DNA from: Pectobacterium atrosepticum
Lineage (GTDB): Bacteria; Pseudomonadota; Gammaproteobacteria; Enterobacterales; Enterobacteriaceae
Reading direction: 5' to 3'
Assembly: GCA_019056595.1 (NCBI GenBank)
Contig: CP036163.1
Span: 4,092,001-4,156,000 of the forward strand
DNA: 64,000 nucleotides
Positions 43,088 through 51,577 of this stretch are shown in pieces. The notes below the pieces were generated by a model that searched no databases, was not told where the DNA came from, and worked only from the letters and a program-made list of their open reading frames with translations. The position numbers were made by a program, and so were the translations under genes. Within the stretch, counting starts at the first letter, position 1, and each line of letters opens with the position of its first letter.

Positions 43088-44855
43088 CCCTCAACAGTTT
43101 TGGCCAACCCTGAAGCGTCTGTTGGCCTATGGTTCTCCCTGGAGAAAACCGCTGATACAAGGCGTACTCATGCTGTGGGTTGCTGCTATCGCTGAAGTCT
43201 CTGGTCCCGTGCTGGTGAGCTATTTTATTGACGATCTGGTGGCAAAAGGTCAGTTTCCGCTGGCGATTGCGGCTGGCTTGGCAATGGTCTATATCCTGCT
43301 GCAAATTCTGGCGGCCTCGCTGCACTATTTCCAGACACTGTTGTTTAACCGGGTCGCAGTGGGTGTCGTTCAGCAACTGCGTATTGATGTGATGGATGCC
43401 GCTTTGCGTCAGCCGCTTAGCACATTTGATACACAGCCTGTTGGGCAGTTGATTTCACGCGTCACCAATGACACCGAGGTAGTGAAAGATCTGTATGTCA
43501 TGGTGGTGTCAACGGTATTACGCAGTGCGGCGTTGGTTGGTGCGATGCTGGTGGCGATGTTCAGTCTGAACTGGCAGATGGCGCTCGTTGCGCTGATGAT
43601 TTTCCCTGCGGTCGCGACGGTCATGGTGCTCTATCACCGCTTTAGTACGCCGACTGTGCGCAAGGTGCGAAGCTATCTGGCGGACATTAACGATGGTTTC
43701 AACGAAGTGATTAATGGCATGGGTGTCATCCAGCAATTTCGCCAGCAGGCACGCTTTGGCAAGAAGTTGGGTGCAGCCAGCCATGAGCATTATGAAGCCC
43801 GTATGAAGGCCTTGCGTCTGGAAGGTTTTCTGCTGCGGCCTCTGCTGAGCTTATTTGCCGCGATGGTACTGTGTGGTTTGTTGATCCAATTTGGTTTTAG
43901 CTCGATGGGGTCGGTTGGCGTTGGGGTTCTGTACGCGTTTATCAACTACCTTGGCCGCTTAAATGAACCACTGATTGAGCTGACCACCCAGCAATCCATG
44001 TTACAGCAGGCGGTCGTCGCCGGTGAACGTATCTTTGAACTGATGGATGGCAAAAAGCAGACCTACGGCAATGACGAGCGCCCCCTGAGTACCGGGCGCG
44101 TTGATATTGACGATGTCTCTTTTTCTTATGGTACAGAAACACGCGTGCTACAGAATATTTCCCTGACGATACCTGAGCGCGGTTTTGTCGCCTTAGTGGG
44201 GCATACCGGCAGTGGGAAAAGTACGCTAGCCAGCCTACTTATGGGGTATTACGTGCCAGATGAGGGTGAGATTCGGCTTGATGACCGGCCGCTGTCGACG
44301 CTCTCTCATACCGTTTTGCGCCAAAATGTGGCAATGGTTCAACAGGATCCCGTTGTCCTGGCGGAGTCGATGTTCGTGAATGTGACTTTGGGACGTGATA
44401 TCAGCGAAGAGGCCGTCTGGCGTGTGCTGGAAGTGGTGCAGCTTGCTGAACTGGTTCGGGATTTTCCTGAAGGGTTGCATACGCGCATTGGTGAGCAAGG
44501 GAACAACTTGTCTACCGGACAAAAACAGCTGTTAGCGATTGCGCGGGTCTTGGTGCAAACGCCTAAAATCCTGATTCTCGATGAGGCTACTGCGAATATT
44601 GACTCTGGCACGGAGCAGGCGGTGCAAAAGGCGTTGCGCATCATCAGGGAACAGACGACCTTGATTATCATCGCCCATCGGCTTTCCACTATCGTTGAGG
44701 CCGACACGATTATGGTGCTCCATCATGGGCAAACCGTTGAGCGGGGAACGCACGAGCAACTGCTGCAACAGCAGGGCCGCTATTATCAAATGTATCAATT
44801 ACAACTGGCCGGAGAGGATCTCGCTGCCATTAGCACGGAATCTTGCCCTGCATAA
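43080..44855 (+). CDS. mdlB: Multidrug resistance-like ABC exporter subunit MdlB
   Basis: 591 residues from ATG 43080 ([25 protein letters not shown]). It has the same layout as MdlA: six spans, then an ATPase with Walker [10 protein letters not shown], signature LSTGQKQL (variant, Thr in place of Gly) and Walker [10 protein letters not shown] with the catalytic Glu. In MdlA that position is Asp (LDDALS), so MdlB probably carries the competent catalytic Glu of an asymmetric pair. It ends the decR-mdlAB stretch. Confidence 0.95.
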   Translation: MNSPQQFWPTLKRLLAYGSPWRKPLIQGVLMLWVAAIAEVSGPVLVSYFIDDLVAKGQFPLAIAAGLAMVYILLQILAASLHYFQTLLFNRVAVGVVQQLRIDVMDAALRQPLSTFDTQPVGQLISRVTNDTEVVKDLYVMVVSTVLRSAALVGAMLVAMFSLNWQMALVALMIFPAVATVMVLYHRFSTPTVRKVRSYLADINDGFNEVINGMGVIQQFRQQARFGKKLGAASHEHYEARMKALRLEGFLLRPLLSLFAAMVLCGLLIQFGFSSMGSVGVGVLYAFINYLGRLNEPLIELTTQQSMLQQAVVAGERIFELMDGKKQTYGNDERPLSTGRVDIDDVSFSYGTETRVLQNISLTIPERGFVALVGHTGSGKSTLASLLMGYYVPDEGEIRLDDRPLSTLSHTVLRQNVAMVQQDPVVLAESMFVNVTLGRDISEEAVWRVLEVVQLAELVRDFPEGLHTRIGEQGNNLSTGQKQLLAIARVLVQTPKILILDEATANIDSGTEQAVQKALRIIREQTTLIIIAHRLSTIVEADTIMVLHHGQTVERGTHEQLLQQQGRYYQMYQLQLAGEDLAAISTESCPA

Positions 44856-44876
44856 CGCGATTATCTGTAATGCCAC

Positions 44877-44905
44877 GGTCTGCACCGCCTCATATGGTGC
44901 AGACC
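44877..44905. promoter_or_regulatory. Perfect dyad between mdlB and glnK
   Basis: GGTCTGCACC and GGTGCAGACC with a 9-base spacer. It follows the mdlB stop by 21 bp but lacks a T run. Each arm contains the TGCACC / GGTGCA halves of an NtrC site, though the spacer is 9 rather than 5 bases. Confidence 0.6.
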
Positions 44906-44986
44906 AACAGTCTGCGTATAGCTTCGCACCATCAGCAAGCATTGTGATTCTGGTTTTTACTTGCCCTGCACTGAAAGTACTCTTAC

Positions 44987-45003
44987 TGCACCAACTTAGT
45001 GCA
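44987..45003. promoter_or_regulatory. glnK: NtrC binding site upstream of glnK
   Basis: TGCACC-AACTT-AGTGCA matches the NtrC site of E. coli glnA-type enhancers with one mismatch. It is about 110 bp upstream of the sigma-54 promoter. Confidence 0.8.
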
Positions 45004-45111
45004 ATTATTGCCCCGGATTCTTGATTATTCCATTCCTATCGCGTTTGCTTTTTGCGCTTTTCTATCTCTAATCGCGTTCTCCTTCCTGATTTATGCCAGA
45101 TAAATCATTTA

Positions 45112-45127
45112 TGGCACACCGTTTGCT
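45112..45127 (+). promoter_or_regulatory. glnK: Sigma-54 promoter of glnK-amtB
   Basis: TGGCACACCGTTTGCT fits the -24/-12 consensus TGGCAC-N5-TTGCW. It gives a leader of about 75 bases to glnK. The rest of the 44856-45215 gap holds the NtrC-type sites and no gene. Confidence 0.88.
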
Positions 45128-45215
45128 TTAATCATGACGTAGACCTACTTCATAGAGCACGTAATCGAACAAGTGGCGGGCGAAAGCCTGAACGTAATGG
45201 CTAGGGGGAAGATAA

Positions 45216-45554
45216 ATGAAACTGGTTACTGTGGTGATAAAACCATTCAAGCTGGAAGATGTACGTGAAGCGTTATCTTCTGTTGGCATCCAGGGGCTAA
45301 CCGTCACTGAGGTGAAAGGATTTGGTCGTCAGAAAGGGCACGCGGAGCTATACCGTGGCGCAGAATACAGCGTTAACTTTTTACCTAAGGTAAAAATTGA
45401 TATCGCGATTGCAGACGACCAACTGGACGAAGTGATCGACGTCATCAGCAAAGCCGCGTACACCGGAAAAATTGGTGATGGCAAAATTTTTGTCGCCGAG
45501 TTGCAAAGGGTTATCCGTATTCGTACGGGTGAAACTGACGAAGCCGCACTTTAA
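45216..45554 (+). CDS. glnK: Nitrogen regulatory PII protein GlnK
   Basis: 112 residues. This trimeric PII protein senses 2-oxoglutarate and ATP/ADP, and plugs AmtB when ammonium is plentiful. The uridylylation site Tyr51 lies on the T-loop in YRGAEYSVNFLP, and the C-terminal PII signature is seen in TGKIGDGKIFV. It is the first gene of glnK-amtB, 33 bp before amtB, driven by the sigma-54 promoter upstream. Confidence 0.97.
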   Translation: MKLVTVVIKPFKLEDVREALSSVGIQGLTVTEVKGFGRQKGHAELYRGAEYSVNFLPKVKIDIAIADDQLDEVIDVISKAAYTGKIGDGKIFVAELQRVIRIRTGETDEAAL

Positions 45555-45587
45555 CAACACCTAGCGTAGATACGTAAATAGGGATGG

Positions 45588-46880
45588 ATGAAAATGAAAA
45601 AACTACTCTCTTCATTAGGTCTCGGTGTGGCGGCATTACTCCCGTCCTGGGCAATGGCTGCGACACCGACAATTGATAAAGCGGATAACGCTTTTATTAT
45701 GATTTGTACCGTGTTGGTACTTTTTATGACTATACCAGGCATCGCACTGTTTTATGGCGGCCTGATCCGTTCGAAGAACGTACTGTCCATGATGACGCAG
45801 GTGAGTGTAACGTTCGCGATGGTCTGTATCTTGTGGGTGGTTTACGGATATAGCCTGGCCTTCAGTGAAGGTAACGCCTTCTTCGGTGGTTTCAGTACGT
45901 TTATGCTGAAAGGCATCGGGATTGAGTCCATCAGCGGTACCTACTATCAGTTTGTGCATGTGGCTTATCAGGCTTCCTTCGCCTGTATCACCGTTGCGTT
46001 GATTGTCGGGGCGATCGCTGAGCGTATTCGTTTCTCTGCGGTGCTGATTTTTGTTGGGCTGTGGCTGACGTTCTCCTACCTGCCGATGACGCACATGGTA
46101 TGGGGCGGTGGCTATCTGGCTATGGATGGCGCGTTAGACTTTGCTGGCGGTACGGTCGTTCACATCAACGCCGCGGTTGCTGGGTTGGTTGGTGCTTACC
46201 TGCTGGGCAAACGTGCTGGCTTTGGTAAAGAAGCCTTCAAACCGCATAACCTGCCGATGGTGTTTATTGGTACGGCGATTCTGTATATCGGCTGGTTTGG
46301 TTTCAATGCGGGGTCTGCGGGTGCTGCTAACGGTGTCGCCGCTCTGGCTTTCCTGAACACTGTTGTTGCGACTGCTGCTGCGATTCTGGCATGGGTTGGT
46401 GGTGAGTGGTTGGTACGCGGTAAACCTTCTCTGCTGGGCGCGTGCTCTGGCTGTATCGCAGGTCTGGTGGCAATTACCCCAGCAGCGGGTACGGTTGGCG
46501 TGGGTGGCGCCTTGATCATCGGTCTGGCTGGTGGTGTTGCGGGCCTGTGGGGCGTAACAGTACTGAAAAGATGGCTGCGTGTGGATGACCCGTGTGATGT
46601 GTTCGGTGTTCACGGCGTGTGCGGTATCGTTGGTTGTATCTTGACGGGGGTATTCACGTCGGCATCGCTGGGTGGAACAGGCTATGCTGAAGGTGTGACA
46701 ATGGCGCACCAGGTTTGGGTACAGCTGTTCAGCGTGATTGTTTGTCTGGTGTGGTCTGGCGTGGTGGCATTTGTCGCCTTCAAGGTTGCGGATATGATCG
46801 TTGGTCTGCGTGTACCTGAAGAGCAAGAGCGCGAAGGTCTGGACGTTAACAGCCATGGCGAGAGCGCTTACAACCAATAA
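45588..46880 (+). CDS. amtB: Ammonium transporter AmtB
   Basis: 430 residues. A cleaved signal peptide ends near residue 24 (PSWAMA-AT), followed by eleven membrane spans. Pore histidines are visible in THMVWGGG and DVFGVHGVCG, and the substrate-gate Phe in YQASFACITV. The cytoplasmic tail VPEEQEREGLDVNSHGE is the GlnK-contact region. Trimers conduct ammonium in nitrogen-poor conditions. A strong terminator follows. Confidence 0.97.
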   Translation: MKMKKLLSSLGLGVAALLPSWAMAATPTIDKADNAFIMICTVLVLFMTIPGIALFYGGLIRSKNVLSMMTQVSVTFAMVCILWVVYGYSLAFSEGNAFFGGFSTFMLKGIGIESISGTYYQFVHVAYQASFACITVALIVGAIAERIRFSAVLIFVGLWLTFSYLPMTHMVWGGGYLAMDGALDFAGGTVVHINAAVAGLVGAYLLGKRAGFGKEAFKPHNLPMVFIGTAILYIGWFGFNAGSAGAANGVAALAFLNTVVATAAAILAWVGGEWLVRGKPSLLGACSGCIAGLVAITPAAGTVGVGGALIIGLAGGVAGLWGVTVLKRWLRVDDPCDVFGVHGVCGIVGCILTGVFTSASLGGTGYAEGVTMAHQVWVQLFSVIVCLVWSGVVAFVAFKVADMIVGLRVPEEQEREGLDVNSHGESAYNQ

Positions 46881-46903
46881 GTAAGACCGTTCAGATACAG
46901 TGA

Positions 46904-46940
46904 ACAGGCGTGGAGGAAACTCCACGCCTGTTTTGTTTTA
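46904..46940 (+). terminator. Terminator after amtB
   Basis: An 11-bp perfect stem, ACAGGCGTGGA / TCCACGCCTGT, with a 6-base loop, followed by TTTGTTTT. Confidence 0.95.
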
Positions 46941-46997
46941 CGGCTAACGTTGTTTAAATTGCGTTGTTGCAGCGATGTAATTCTTTTGTCAGCAGAT

Positions 46998-47861
46998 TTA
47001 CTGCTGGCGGCGACGCATGACTCCTTCCTGCACGCTAGATGCAACCAGCACACCTTCTCGGGTATAGAATTGTCCGCGTACGAAGCCACGGGCGCCGGAT
47101 GCGGATGTGCTTTCCACGGTATATAACAGCCAGTCGTCTAGCCGGAAATCACGGTGGAACCACATCGAGTGATCGATCGTGGCGACCTGCATACCCGGTT
47201 CCAAAAAGCCAACGCCATGAGGCTGCAAGGCCGTGAGTAGGAAGTTGCAGTCAGACGTATAGCCAAGCAGATATTGGTGGATATGCTTGTCGTCCGGCAG
47301 CGGGCTGCTGGCACGGCACCAAACGTGTCGTATTGGCTCGTCCACTTCGCCCTTTAGCGGGTTATGGAATTTAACCGGGCGCATCTCAATCGGGCTGGCC
47401 TGAATAAATTTATCGCGAAAGCGGGGCGGCAGAAGATGCTGCATGTCTTGTGCGATTTCCTGCTCAGATTTCAGCACCTCTGGCGGTGCGACGTCTGGCA
47501 TCACATTTTGGTGCTCAAACCCTTCCTCATGACTTTGAAATGAGGCAGTCATATAAAAAATGGGGCGACCATTTTGGATGGCACTAACGCGGCGAGCGCT
47601 GAAACTGTTGCCATCGCGCAGGTTTTCAACGTCATAAATAATCGGTTTTTGACTATCGCCGGGTAACAAAAAGTAGCTATGAAAAGAGTGAATGTTGCGC
47701 TCGGCAGGAACGGTCTGCTTAGCGGCCGACATGGCTTGGCCGACAACTTGCCCACCAAATACCTGGCGCAGCCCCAAATCATCGCTTTGTCCGCGAAATA
47801 GCCCTTCTTCGAGTTTCTCTAAACGCAGGAGGTCGAGAAGGGGTTGTAGTGATTCACTCAT
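46998..47861 (-). CDS. tesB: Acyl-CoA thioesterase II
   Basis: 287 residues, a double-hotdog enzyme that hydrolyses medium- and long-chain acyl-CoAs. Typical segments are [22 protein letters not shown] near residue 23, [13 protein letters not shown] near 57 and [13 protein letters not shown] near 230, with the catalytic Asp in the last. It is a single gene, convergent with amtB. Confidence 0.96.
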   Translation of the reverse strand: MSESLQPLLDLLRLEKLEEGLFRGQSDDLGLRQVFGGQVVGQAMSAAKQTVPAERNIHSFHSYFLLPGDSQKPIIYDVENLRDGNSFSARRVSAIQNGRPIFYMTASFQSHEEGFEHQNVMPDVAPPEVLKSEQEIAQDMQHLLPPRFRDKFIQASPIEMRPVKFHNPLKGEVDEPIRHVWCRASSPLPDDKHIHQYLLGYTSDCNFLLTALQPHGVGFLEPGMQVATIDHSMWFHRDFRLDDWLLYTVESTSASGARGFVRGQFYTREGVLVASSVQEGVMRRRQQ

Positions 47862-48073
47862 GGTATCGGCCTCAATGGATGCGAATGGATAATTATCTAT
47901 TTGTTTTTTAAGGTGTAAAATATCTATTTGTGGATTTTAATTATACTGAATGTGCGGTTTTCAGGAAAATATCAGAATTTTGCACCATCATTATTGTGTT
48001 TATTGAATCATACTATTTATGAGTGCCGGTCTTCGATGCCGGTAGTCTGACAATAATAAAGGAGACTGACCGA

Positions 48074-48655
48074 ATGAAATTATGGCATATCTTAGGCGGT
48101 ATCACGTTATCGATGACTCTGGCTGCATGTGCACAGAGGGGGGATTATGGCGTTTCTCCTCAGACTGGTGCACCTGTCACCAGTGTTTCCTCCCAGCGTC
48201 CGGCTGTCGCAATGCCAGCGGTAACGGGTACGGTTAATATTCGTCAGCGCATTGCGCTACCTCACAACGCGGTTTTGACCGTTACGGTGTCTGATGCATC
48301 GCTGGCAGATGCGCCTTCAAAAGTGATTGCTCAACGCGTGACGCGTACGGAAGGAAAGCAGGCTCCTTTCCAATTCGAGTTGCCGTATAACCCGGCTGAT
48401 ATTCAGCCCAACGCGCGTATCTTACTCAGCGCAGCGGTTGCGATCGATAATCGTATCGTAATGGTGACGGAGAACGTCTTACCGGTCATTAGCAACGGGG
48501 TAAATAACGCCGATTTGGTGTTGGTGCCTGTCGCTTCTGTTCCTTTACCAGCGAAAAATCAGGAATCAATGATATCTAACCCGACGAATCAGACCCCTCA
48601 TATGCTTCAGGGACAGCCTGCATCGTCATCTATGGCTCCGCAGCCAGTTTGGTAA
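48074..48655 (+). CDS. ybaY: Lipoprotein YbaY, YbaY family
   Basis: 193 residues from ATG 48074, preceded by GGAGACTGACC. The lipobox LAA-C gives Cys19. The rest matches the YbaY domain: VTGTVNIRQRIALPHNAVLTVTVSDASLADAPSKV near residues 55-89 and PNARILLSAAVAIDNRIVMVTEN. A low-complexity Pro/Ser/Gln tail closes it. The cellular role is unknown; YbaY-like domains also occur beside META and heat-shock lipoproteins. Confidence 0.9.
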   Translation: MKLWHILGGITLSMTLAACAQRGDYGVSPQTGAPVTSVSSQRPAVAMPAVTGTVNIRQRIALPHNAVLTVTVSDASLADAPSKVIAQRVTRTEGKQAPFQFELPYNPADIQPNARILLSAAVAIDNRIVMVTENVLPVISNGVNNADLVLVPVASVPLPAKNQESMISNPTNQTPHMLQGQPASSSMAPQPVW

Positions 48656-48674
48656 TTCATCTGGATACGCGCCG

Positions 48675-48995
48675 TTATGGCGCGTATTGCCAGCGATATT
48701 TAGCAAGATCAATCTTTCCCTGCCGATTGAAAATGATGCCTTCCGCCTGTAGTGCAGACTTCTGGCGTACATAATCTCCACCAACCAGCGATATTTCTCC
48801 TTTACGATTGATTACCCGATGCCAGGGGAGTTTGCTGTCTTTCGGCAGGCGTTTTAACACCCCACCGACCTGCCTCGATGCTCTGGGGGAGTCGGCAAGC
48901 TGCGCGATGTCGCCATAGGTCGCTATTTTCCCATAGGGAATCGCCGCGACAATTTGAAAAACGCGTTGGCGGAAATTATCGTTTTTTTCTGACAT
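48675..48995 (-). CDS. ybaZ: Alkyltransferase-like protein YbaZ
   Basis: 106 residues of the DNA-binding domain of O6-alkylguanine alkyltransferases. The active-site motif PCHRV appears as PWHRV at 57-61, so the acceptor Cys is replaced by Trp58 and no alkyl transfer is possible. Such ATL proteins bind O6-alkylguanine and recruit nucleotide excision repair. The helix-turn-helix with SPRASRQVGGVLKR and the Tyr in ATYGDIA are kept. It converges on ybaY. Confidence 0.94.
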   Translation of the reverse strand: MSEKNDNFRQRVFQIVAAIPYGKIATYGDIAQLADSPRASRQVGGVLKRLPKDSKLPWHRVINRKGEISLVGGDYVRQKSALQAEGIIFNRQGKIDLAKYRWQYAP

Positions 48996-49170
48996 CCGCG
49001 GATGTTCCTGCTGTTTCTAAACCGATTGAACATCATAGTGGCATAGTGAAGTGAGTAAGAAAACAACGGTTAGTATGGGTTAGCTTGCAATTGCCTATCT
49101 CATCGCCGATAATGCCCACCGCTTTGTGACACGCTGTAGTTATCATGCAAACTGTTATGAAGTCGTCAAT

Positions 49171-49284
49171 GGAGGCCCTGTCGGTTCTCCCGCAACACTA
49201 TCCTGTGGACTCGGTCAGATCCGGAAGGAAGCAGCCGCAGCAGGAGACGTGTGTGCCGGGATGTAGCTGGCGGGGCCTCCACCA
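49171..49284 (+). ncRNA. ffs: 4.5S RNA of the signal recognition particle
   Basis: The sequence runs from GGAGGCCCTG to GGGGCCTCCACC, which pair at their ends, and keeps the domain IV core CAGATCCGGAAGGAAGCAGC and GTGTGCCGGGATGTAGCTGG of enterobacterial 4.5S RNA. It binds Ffh and targets inner-membrane proteins to FtsY. It is divergent from ybaZ. The exact ends are estimated from the E. coli molecule. Confidence 0.96.
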
Positions 49285-49302
49285 ATTTAGCGCCTGTATA
49301 AC

Positions 49303-49335
49303 CGCTCCATCGTCAGAGCGAGCTTTGTTTTCTTC
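49303..49335 (+). terminator. Terminator after ffs
   Basis: CGCTC / GAGCG stem with an 8-base loop, followed by AGCTTTGTTTTCTT. The remaining stretch to 49675 is AT-rich and shows no gene. Confidence 0.7.
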
Positions 49336-49677
49336 CCATAGATCCAATCGTCAGCCATATACCCCAAATCTCTAGCCATACATACGCTTTGAGCCACCAT
49401 TCTTGGCTCGATTGATGTCATTTTCCGTTCTCAGCTTTTCGGAAAGATTACCCGTGCATCTTTGCTTAGAGAGTAATAATCGCGGTAATTATTACATCCT
49501 CTGTTTTCATCACAGGATATACTATTAGTGATGTTATCGATGCGATTGTTATAAATGATAAGTGGTGGGGGAATAAGCGTGAAGTGAGGGAGGACTTTCA
49601 TTTTTACTTAATATTAAAAATACAATTTGTTACAAGTCTTACTTAATTAATGCGTTAAAAAGATAATAAAAACAAAG

Positions 49678-49695
49678 GCCGATAATATTATCGGC
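49678..49695 (-). terminator. Terminator of tomB-hha
   Basis: GCCGATAATATTATCGGC, a perfect palindrome, followed on the minus strand by TTTGTTTTTATT. It starts 44 bp beyond the hha stop. Confidence 0.85.
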
Positions 49696-49738
49696 GCAGT
49701 GTATTTAATGTCAGTTTTTGTATGCGTGCCGTCAGAAA

Positions 49739-49942
49739 TTAACGTACGTAGCGCCATACTGCGGTAGGGATTTTGTCGTAGAGTTTGTTCATTGTCAGTT
49801 CAGCCAGGCGATGATCGGCTGCTGAAAAGAACATCTCCAGTTCATCATTGGAGAGCTCATACTTGTTTTTTTCAATAACACGTTCGAGTGTGTCAATGGT
49901 TGTGCATTTACGCAAACGCATCAAATAGTCGATTTTTTTCAT
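49739..49942 (-). CDS. hha: Hemolysin expression modulator Hha
   Basis: 67 residues. Hha resembles the H-NS oligomerisation domain, binds H-NS and strengthens silencing of AT-rich virulence genes. The conserved core [38 protein letters not shown] covers most of the protein. It lacks the first few residues of the E. coli form. It lies 53 bp downstream of tomB; the pair behaves as a toxin-antitoxin-like unit in E. coli. Confidence 0.96.
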   Translation of the reverse strand: MKKIDYLMRLRKCTTIDTLERVIEKNKYELSNDELEMFFSAADHRLAELTMNKLYDKIPTAVWRYVR

Positions 49943-49995
49943 AATGGCCTATGCAAACAGTACCTGGTGGTTAAAAAATATAAATAAATTATTGC

Positions 49996-50364
49996 TTAAG
50001 TTTTAGCAGGCGTACAGATGTTCTCCCCTGAGAACATTCCGAATAATTTTGCTTTGGATTTCTGCCAGCGTCGTAGTTCAGCATCATTAATGCCATAGTT
50101 GCTAAACAAGACGTAAGTATCATCCAAATACTTTTCAACCTGCTCTGAAAGCTCACTTTCGTTAGGGTATTTTATTTTAAATGTGAGAATAAACGTAGCG
50201 ATATGCTCAATAAGTTCATTTAATTGGAGATTGATCGCAGATGTTGGATCATTGACCCAGCCGTGACTGCTATCGCCTAACGTTGCTATGCTTTCGTCAC
50301 ACAGATTCTCACATAAGAATCTGAGTTGGGCAATATCATAATGTTTCGGTGTGTACTCATCCAT
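49996..50364 (-). CDS. tomB: Hha toxicity attenuator TomB
   Basis: 122 residues (YbaJ). TomB counteracts Hha toxicity and affects biofilm formation; an oxygen-dependent mechanism involving a Cys has been reported for the E. coli protein. The core DIAQLRFLCENL and SHGWVNDPTSAINLQLNELIEHIATF is strongly conserved. It precedes hha on the same strand, so the antitoxin is made first. An AT-rich region of about 500 bp lies upstream. Confidence 0.95.
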   Translation of the reverse strand: MDEYTPKHYDIAQLRFLCENLCDESIATLGDSSHGWVNDPTSAINLQLNELIEHIATFILTFKIKYPNESELSEQVEKYLDDTYVLFSNYGINDAELRRWQKSKAKLFGMFSGENICTPAKT

Positions 50365-50880
50365 ATCAATCCCTCCGTTAAGCCGTTATTCAGTGTTACT
50401 GCGGTTAACACCTGGTAAACAGGTAGACTGATGAAGCTTGCAAGATAAAGACATTAGCATTCTTTCGTATTCATGCTGTTACAGGCAATGCATTGAGCCA
50501 TTGTGATTTGTTCAGCAATGAATGAAACAACTGAGATTTTCTTACCTCCTAGTATCTACTATGTCGCGAAATAGGGTTGGCGTAAATACCAACATATCAT
50601 GACTTAACCTTAAGTATAGCTCTACCATGTTGGTTACGATTACGTCATTCTATATATGACTATAGCAAAAGCGTTGGTAAAATTCGCGGATAATAGATAA
50701 GGTTTTTATTGCTATTTATTTTGATTAAGCCTCAGGTTTTTTGTTGTTACTATGAGCATAGAATAAACTTGGCTGCGGATTATTTAATTATTTCTATCTG
50801 AAAATATGAGAAATGGCAGAAGTAACGCGAGGAGGTTTTTCAGTTCATAATGTGAGGGGAGGATCGTTATCTTATTGTTT
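50365..50880. other. AT-rich gap upstream of tomB
   Basis: About 500 bp with no credible gene, bounded by tomB and the rpmJ2 terminator. It contains the tomB promoter and a small dyad GTTGG / CCAAC near 50577-50595. The composition differs from the coding parts and suits H-NS/Hha binding, which is an inference. Confidence 0.5.
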
Positions 50881-50902
50881 CAGCTGTTTTTTCATAAAAA
50901 TA

Positions 50903-50948
50903 ATCCCGTACAGCCTTGTTAGCGTTATGACGTAGGCTGTATCGGGAT
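50903..50948 (-). terminator. Terminator of rpmE2-rpmJ2
   Basis: A long stem ATCCCG-TACAGCCT / AGGCTGTATCGGGAT with one bulge, followed on the minus strand by TTATTTTTATG. Confidence 0.85.
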
Positions 50949-50962
50949 GAGCTAGGGAAAGA

Positions 50963-51106
50963 TTAACCTTTTTTCTTTTTTCCGCCTTGTACGGCCTTAA
51001 AGCGCGGATTGGATTTACATATAACGTAAACTCGCCCACGACGGCGGACCACAATACAATCTTTATGGCGATTTTTTGCTGAACGCAGCGAACTAAGAAC
51101 CTGCAT
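50963..51106 (-). CDS. rpmJ2: Ribosomal protein L36 type B (zinc-independent)
   Basis: 47 residues (YkgO), too short for many gene callers. It begins [17 protein letters not shown] and ends in [12 protein letters not shown]. Standard L36 binds zinc through three Cys and a His; here only single Cys residues remain in KDCIVV and VICKS, so it is the zinc-free form. It replaces zinc-binding L36 when zinc is scarce. It lies 17 bp after rpmE2 and shares its Zur-like control site. Confidence 0.95.
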   Translation of the reverse strand: MQVLSSLRSAKNRHKDCIVVRRRGRVYVICKSNPRFKAVQGGKKKKG

Positions 51107-51123
51107 TTAATAACCCTCTCTGA

Positions 51124-51372
51124 TTACTTGAAGAAGTTCCCGAAACGCTGATGGAAGCGTGCCGTGCTGCCTTCTTTGGAATATTCTTTTTGCTTCCCGG
51201 TGTAATAGGGATGCGATGCCGAAGAAACTTCGATGATGACGTAAGGGTAGTGGGTACCCTCAAGCTCAATGGTTCGATCGGTTTTAATGGTTGACCCAGT
51301 CCTGTAATAGACATCCGCGCTGGTATCATGAAATACCACTGTGCGATAGTCAGGGTGAATACCCGCTTTCAT
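51124..51372 (-). CDS. rpmE2: Ribosomal protein L31 type B (zinc-independent)
   Basis: 82 residues (YkgM). It begins [20 protein letters not shown] and has the typical [14 protein letters not shown] segment. It contains no Cys at all, so the CxxC zinc site of ordinary L31 is missing. In zinc starvation this protein displaces zinc-loaded L31 and frees the metal. It heads rpmE2-rpmJ2; a Zur-like palindrome lies just upstream. Confidence 0.97.
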   Translation of the reverse strand: MKAGIHPDYRTVVFHDTSADVYYRTGSTIKTDRTIELEGTHYPYVIIEVSSASHPYYTGKQKEYSKEGSTARFHQRFGNFFK

Positions 51373-51384
51373 AGCTACCTCAAT

Positions 51385-51402
51385 TGTTATGTTATAACAT
51401 AT
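51385..51402. promoter_or_regulatory. rpmE2: Zur-like box upstream of rpmE2
   Basis: TGTTATGTTATAACATAT contains the perfect palindrome ATGTTATAACAT (51389-51400), the core of enterobacterial Zur sites. It lies 17 bp upstream of the rpmE2 ATG, where bound Zur would block transcription. Confidence 0.8.
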
Positions 51403-51534
51403 CTTTCATGTTGCGCTTTTTTAGCATACGGATCAACCATTATGTTGTTGTGAGGTGAGTATTCTCTAAATTGCTGTAGATACGGATAAGATGAGAAAAC
51501 AGTACGGTTACCTGGGAAGTGAGGATAGGGGCGT

Positions 51535-51560
51535 AAAAAAGGCCGCTAGGCGGCCTTTTA
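51535..51560 (-). terminator. Terminator of acrAB
   Basis: Stem AAAAGGCCGC / GCGGCCTTTT with a TAG loop, 18 bp beyond the acrB stop. Confidence 0.93.
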
Positions 51561-51577
51561 GAGGATATATAGGTAGG

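Noticed and set aside
46134-46925. 263-codon open frame antisense to amtB
   Set aside because: Fully opposite to amtB, extends over its terminator, and has no plausible ribosome site or homology.
50872-51054. 60-codon open frame on the minus strand
   Set aside because: It overlaps rpmJ2 in another frame and includes its terminator hairpin; rpmJ2 is clearly the real gene.
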